From assembly GCA_011525195.1 (NCBI GenBank), contig WTIP01000087.1, positions 1 to 44,932 on the forward strand: a stretch of 44,932 bases of DNA, read 5' to 3'. The DNA is from Flavobacteriales bacterium. GTDB lineage: Bacteria > Bacteroidota > Bacteroidia > Flavobacteriales > Flavobacteriaceae. The notes under the pieces were generated by a model that was not told the origin of the DNA, ran no database searches, and was given only the letters and a program-made list of their open reading frames with translations. Made by a program: the position numbers and the translations under genes. Positions 41,697-44,932 of this stretch are shown piece by piece (the first letter of the stretch is position 1; every line of letters begins with the position of its first letter).

Positions 41697-44163
41697 GGAG
41701 GACCAATCCACTCATTACTTTGCGGATGTGATACTGCCTTTAGCACTTCCCAAAGCCTATACGTATCAACTAACTGAAGAAGAAGCACAACAGTTAAAGC
41801 CAGGATTTAGAGTAGCTGTCCCTTTTGGTAAGCAAAAAATCTATACCGCAATTATTACCAAACTTCATCGTATAGCTCCACAAACTTATTTACCCAAGCC
41901 GATAGCTACAGTCCTTGACGTGGCCCCCAGTATCACTCAATCGCAATTGGATTTTTGGGCTTGGCTGTCAAGTTATTATATGTGTACACTTGGAGAGGTG
42001 ATGCGGGCAGCGCTGCCTGCAGCGCTTTTACTTGAAAGTGAATCGCGGATTGTCTGTGAGGAAATAGACGCCTCTGTATTGGCGCAACTTACAGATATGG
42101 AATACATCGTTTATGAAGCCTTACAAAAGCAAACATTAAGTTTGGGGGAGATTGAAAAAATTACAGATAAAAAAAGAGTCATGCCCTTGGCAACGAGCCT
42201 TATAGGGAAGGGAGCAGCCAAGATTTATCAAAAAATTGAAGAAAAATTTAAGCCTAAAAAAGCGCGCTTTGTTCGTCTGAGCGATCAATTTCTATCCGAT
42301 TCAGCTTTGGAGGCACTTTTTGACAAGCTTAAACGTGCCCCACAGCAAAGCGCTGTAGTATTAAAATTATTGAGTCAAAATCCCAAAAAAGCGGATTGGT
42401 TTGCCTTTACACAGTTAACCTCTTTTTTTGAAGGAAAATCAGCTCCCATAAAATCACTTATCGACAAAGGAGTTTTAGAGGAGTCTTACCAAGAAATTTC
42501 GCGAAAACTTTATCGTCAAAAAGAGACACAAACAGAAGAAAAAAGCCTCTCAGTAGCACAACAGCAGTCACTGAGCGCAATAGAAGAAGCCTTTACTAAA
42601 AAGCCTGTCGTTTTATTTGAGGGTGTAACCTCATCAGGAAAAACAGAGGTTTATATAGAATTCATTCAAAAGCAGCTCGAACAGCAAAAGCAGGTACTCT
42701 ATTTAGTCCCCGAAATTGCCCTCACCCCCCAAATTGTAGAGCGCTTGCTAGCGCGTTTTGGCACTCAAGTTTTAGTATATCATTCAAGATTTTCAATTCA
42801 CGAACGTGTAGAAGTCTGGCAAAAAATTTTAGATCCCATGGCTAAGGGACAGGTGATAGTGGGTGCGCGTTCTGCTGTATTACTTCCTTTTCAAAACTTA
42901 GGACTGGTAGTCGTAGATGAAGAACATGAAAACTCTTATAAGCAGTTTGATCCAGCGCCTCGATACCACGCTAGAGACAGTGTGATTTTTCTTGCTCAAT
43001 TACTCAAAGCTAAGGTACTTTTAGGTTCTGCGACGCCTTCTATAGAAACGGCAGAGAATGTAAGGAGTAAGAAATACGGTTGGGTTCAGTTAAGTGAGCG
43101 TTATGGGGGTACTGCTTTACCTCAAATTCAACTTGTCAATCTTAAAGAGGCACAGCGTAAAAAGCAAATGAATGGGGTGTTTTCAAGAGAGCTACAAGAG
43201 GCTATAGGGGCAACCCTAAAAGAAAAAAAACAGGTTATTCTCTTTCAAAACAGAAGGGGGTATGCCCCTGTATTAGAATGCACAAGTTGTGGTTATGCCC
43301 CACAGTGTACCCAATGCGATGTCACGCTCACCTACCACCAAACTCACAATCAATTGCGCTGTCATTACTGTAGCTATCATATCGCATTACCTCACCAATG
43401 TCATGCTTGTGGTATGCCTACACTTACGACTAAAGGGGTTGGCACTCAGCAAATTGAAGAACAAGTAAAACTGTTGTTTCCCGAAGTCAAAGTAGGGAGA
43501 ATGGATTGGGACAGTACCCGAGGTAAATGGGGCTTTGACCGTATTATCGAGGCTTTTGAAAAAGAAGAAATTCAAATCTTAGTGGGCACCCAAATGGTTG
43601 TGAAAGGGTTGGATTTTAAAAATGTACTTCTTGTTGGGGTGATCCAAGCCGATCAAGCGTTGAACTTTCCCGATTTTAGAGCCCATGAGCGAAGCTATCA
43701 AATGCTCTGCCAGGTGGCTGGAAGATCGGGTAGATCAGATCAAAAAGGGCGTGTTTTGATTCAAACTTATCAGCCTGAGCATCCCATTTTAAAACAAGTG
43801 GTAGAGCATGATTTTGAAGGACTATTTGAAAATCAAAAAAAAGAACGAATGGAATACCGCTATCCGCCCTATTATAGAATGATAAGGATAACCTTCAAAT
43901 GCAGGCAGTATGAAAGGATCAATCAGGCTGCTGATTGGTTTTACAATGTCCTGAGTCAAGCTTATCAAGGTACTTTACTGGGACCTGTTTTTCCCCCTGT
44001 AGCCCGAGTGAGAAATCAATACCATAAACAACTATTACTAAAAATAGACCATCAGTTAGCCAGCGCAACAGTCAAGAAAATATTACATAAGACCTCTGTA
44101 AGCTTTCAGGCTGTAGCACAGTACAGAAGTGTTCGTATTAATTTTGATGTAGATCCTTACTAG
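41686..44163 (+). CDS. priA: Primosomal protein N' (replication restart helicase)
   Basis: The protein has 825 residues. It binds stalled forks and restarts replication. The N-terminal 3'-DNA-binding domain opens with YFADVILPLALPKAYTYQL. The helicase has Walker A GVTSSGKTEVY, Walker B VVDEEHE, and motif VI GRSGRSDQKGRV. The zinc domain holds eight Cys in four pairs between ~530 and 570 (ECTSCGYAPQCTQC, LRCHYC, CHACG). The C-terminal domain (ARVRNQYHKQLLLKI) is intact. It overlaps the YihY gene upstream by 11 bases and the convergent LytTR gene by 4 bases (CTAG shared). Confidence 0.96.
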   Translation: MRFEEDQSTHYFADVILPLALPKAYTYQLTEEEAQQLKPGFRVAVPFGKQKIYTAIITKLHRIAPQTYLPKPIATVLDVAPSITQSQLDFWAWLSSYYMCTLGEVMRAALPAALLLESESRIVCEEIDASVLAQLTDMEYIVYEALQKQTLSLGEIEKITDKKRVMPLATSLIGKGAAKIYQKIEEKFKPKKARFVRLSDQFLSDSALEALFDKLKRAPQQSAVVLKLLSQNPKKADWFAFTQLTSFFEGKSAPIKSLIDKGVLEESYQEISRKLYRQKETQTEEKSLSVAQQQSLSAIEEAFTKKPVVLFEGVTSSGKTEVYIEFIQKQLEQQKQVLYLVPEIALTPQIVERLLARFGTQVLVYHSRFSIHERVEVWQKILDPMAKGQVIVGARSAVLLPFQNLGLVVVDEEHENSYKQFDPAPRYHARDSVIFLAQLLKAKVLLGSATPSIETAENVRSKKYGWVQLSERYGGTALPQIQLVNLKEAQRKKQMNGVFSRELQEAIGATLKEKKQVILFQNRRGYAPVLECTSCGYAPQCTQCDVTLTYHQTHNQLRCHYCSYHIALPHQCHACGMPTLTTKGVGTQQIEEQVKLLFPEVKVGRMDWDSTRGKWGFDRIIEAFEKEEIQILVGTQMVVKGLDFKNVLLVGVIQADQALNFPDFRAHERSYQMLCQVAGRSGRSDQKGRVLIQTYQPEHPILKQVVEHDFEGLFENQKKERMEYRYPPYYRMIRITFKCRQYERINQAADWFYNVLSQAYQGTLLGPVFPPVARVRNQYHKQLLLKIDHQLASATVKKILHKTSVSFQAVAQYRSVRINFDVDPY

Positions 44164-44855
44164 TGCTGGGTGATTGTCTGGCGAAAGTCTTTCTTTTTAT
44201 TTCTGCTCAGGGGTAAATCAATACCGTCAATATTTACTGAATTTGCGGAATAATTAGCTACTCTATTTAGATTGACGATAAAGGACTTGTGGATTCTTAA
44301 AAACTGATTTTCAGGTAATTTTTTTATAAAGGCTTTCATTGTGGAAAGCACCAGATAATTTTTTTCCTGAGTAATAATCTTGATGTAATCCCCCATGGCT
44401 TCTATCCATTTTATTTTAGAAGAGGCAATTTTTTCAATTTTTAAATTGTGCTTAACTTCAATAATCTTTTCATTATTAGGCTGAAGGGCTCTTTTGGATT
44501 GTAGATTAATCTGAGCACGTAGGACTGCTTTTTCGATTCGCTCCAAACTGTAGGGAGGGGCGATACAATCTGTGAGTCCCAATTCAAAGGCTTTTAAGGC
44601 ATCTTCTGCTTTTTCTGTAAGAAAGATGACTTGATTTGGATCACAGAGCTTAGCGATAAAGTCAAAGCCAGAGTAAACACGGAGCTTTGAAGCAAGAAAA
44701 ATAAGGTCAATGCTGTTATATTTCAAAAAATTTAACGCATCCACTGCATTTGAGAATTCAGCTTTTTTAGAAAGCGCCTCTACTTTTTTAAAAATTTGAA
44801 TGAGATGAAGTCGCTGAATTGCATTGGGGTCTACAATGATATAGGTAAGTTTCAT
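44160..44855 (-). CDS. LytTR-type DNA-binding regulator with a degenerate receiver domain
   Basis: The protein has 231 residues. Residues 1-115 have the receiver fold (IIVDPNAIQRL, IDLIFLASKLRVYSGFDF, VIFLTEKAEDALKAFELG), but the phospho-acceptor Asp is replaced by Ala (A55), the second N-terminal acid by Pro (D9-P10), and the conserved Lys of the KP motif by Pro (IAPP, P100). It therefore should not be phosphorylated in the usual way. The LytTR DNA-binding domain covers ~130-231 (KIKWIEAMGDYIKI, FLRIHKSFIVNLNRV). No histidine kinase is adjacent. The TATTTTTG box (44883-44876) lies 20 bases before the ATG. Confidence 0.88.
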   Translation of the reverse strand: MKLTYIIVDPNAIQRLHLIQIFKKVEALSKKAEFSNAVDALNFLKYNSIDLIFLASKLRVYSGFDFIAKLCDPNQVIFLTEKAEDALKAFELGLTDCIAPPYSLERIEKAVLRAQINLQSKRALQPNNEKIIEVKHNLKIEKIASSKIKWIEAMGDYIKIITQEKNYLVLSTMKAFIKKLPENQFLRIHKSFIVNLNRVANYSANSVNIDGIDLPLSRNKKKDFRQTITQH

Positions 44856-44875
44856 TAATTAAAGATTTAGTCTCT

Positions 44876-44883
44876 CAAAAATA
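44876..44883 (-). promoter_or_regulatory. Candidate -7 promoter box of the LytTR gene
   Basis: On the minus strand it reads TATTTTTG, a full match, and ends 20 bases before the ATG. The remaining bases to the window end (44884-44932) show nothing I can assign. Confidence 0.42.
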
Positions 44884-44932
44884 ATAAAAAAAAACTTTTA
44901 ACTTACAGTTTTGGACAAGCAGTCACAATGTC

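Noticed and set aside
1-44932. CRISPR arrays, tRNAs, rRNAs, insertion sequences, prophage genes
   Set aside because: I looked for these and found no direct-repeat arrays, cloverleaf-like sequences, transposases, integrases or phage genes.

Overview
The window reads as a piece of a Bacteroidota chromosome, most likely a member of the Flavobacteriia (Flavobacteriaceae). The signs are a type IX secretion type-B C-terminal domain followed by a PorP/SprF protein, DUF4252, DUF4199 and DUF6580 family genes, a 950-residue CarB, type-B L31, and promoters of the Bacteroidetes form TTTG-N19-TAnnTTTG. The species cannot be named from this sequence. Most genes are ordinary housekeeping genes. I see no prophage, insertion sequence, CRISPR array, tRNA or rRNA. 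No stretch longer than about 250 bases lacks a gene.

Layout. 1-2743 is noticeably AT-rich. It holds the 3' end of a secreted PKD-type adhesin-like gene, its PorP/SprF partner, and two small lipoprotein genes on the opposite strand that follow an M28 peptidase. 4153-8248 is a fatty-acid degradation block (acyl-CoA dehydrogenase, MarR regulator with a palindromic operator, long-chain acyl-CoA ligase). 8314-11943 is purL. 12122-13087 is a PhyH-type dioxygenase. 13123-21390 runs almost entirely on the minus strand: a PepSY-type membrane protein, an RsmB-like methyltransferase, an ECF sigma module, an MsbA-like exporter, a phosphohexomutase, a membrane glycosyltransferase and a DUF4199 protein. 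21487-27598 holds L31, an orphan peptide-binding lipoprotein, mtaB, a small acetyltransferase, an alpha/beta hydrolase, a lytic transglycosylase, a TPR membrane protein and rpmH, which is too short for the ORF track. 27681-33157 holds carB, a DUF6580 membrane protein, a cobalamin riboswitch and a BtuB-like receptor. 33126-36862 holds an S41 peptidase, a second ECF sigma module and two DUF4252 genes, the second broken by a frameshift. 36869-44855 holds purB, a helical-repeat protein, a carboxypeptidase-regulatory-like protein, rdgB, rlmH, a YihY family membrane protein, priA and a LytTR regulator with a degenerate receiver.

How the genes work together. The clearest functional unit is vitamin B12 uptake: the riboswitch controls the outer-membrane receptor, and the DUF6580 membrane protein just upstream is a candidate inner-membrane partner. 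Two ECF sigma factors each sit with a single-pass membrane protein that probably acts as their anti-sigma factor. The fatty-acid block is probably autoregulated by its MarR protein, but the fadA and fadB genes that complete the cycle are not here.

The most interesting observations are the degenerate LytTR receiver, the frameshifted DUF4252 gene, the frequent 3' overlap of convergent genes, the short-leader promoter spacing that repeats across the window, and the B12 locus with its DUF6580 gene. None is certain to be a new system.
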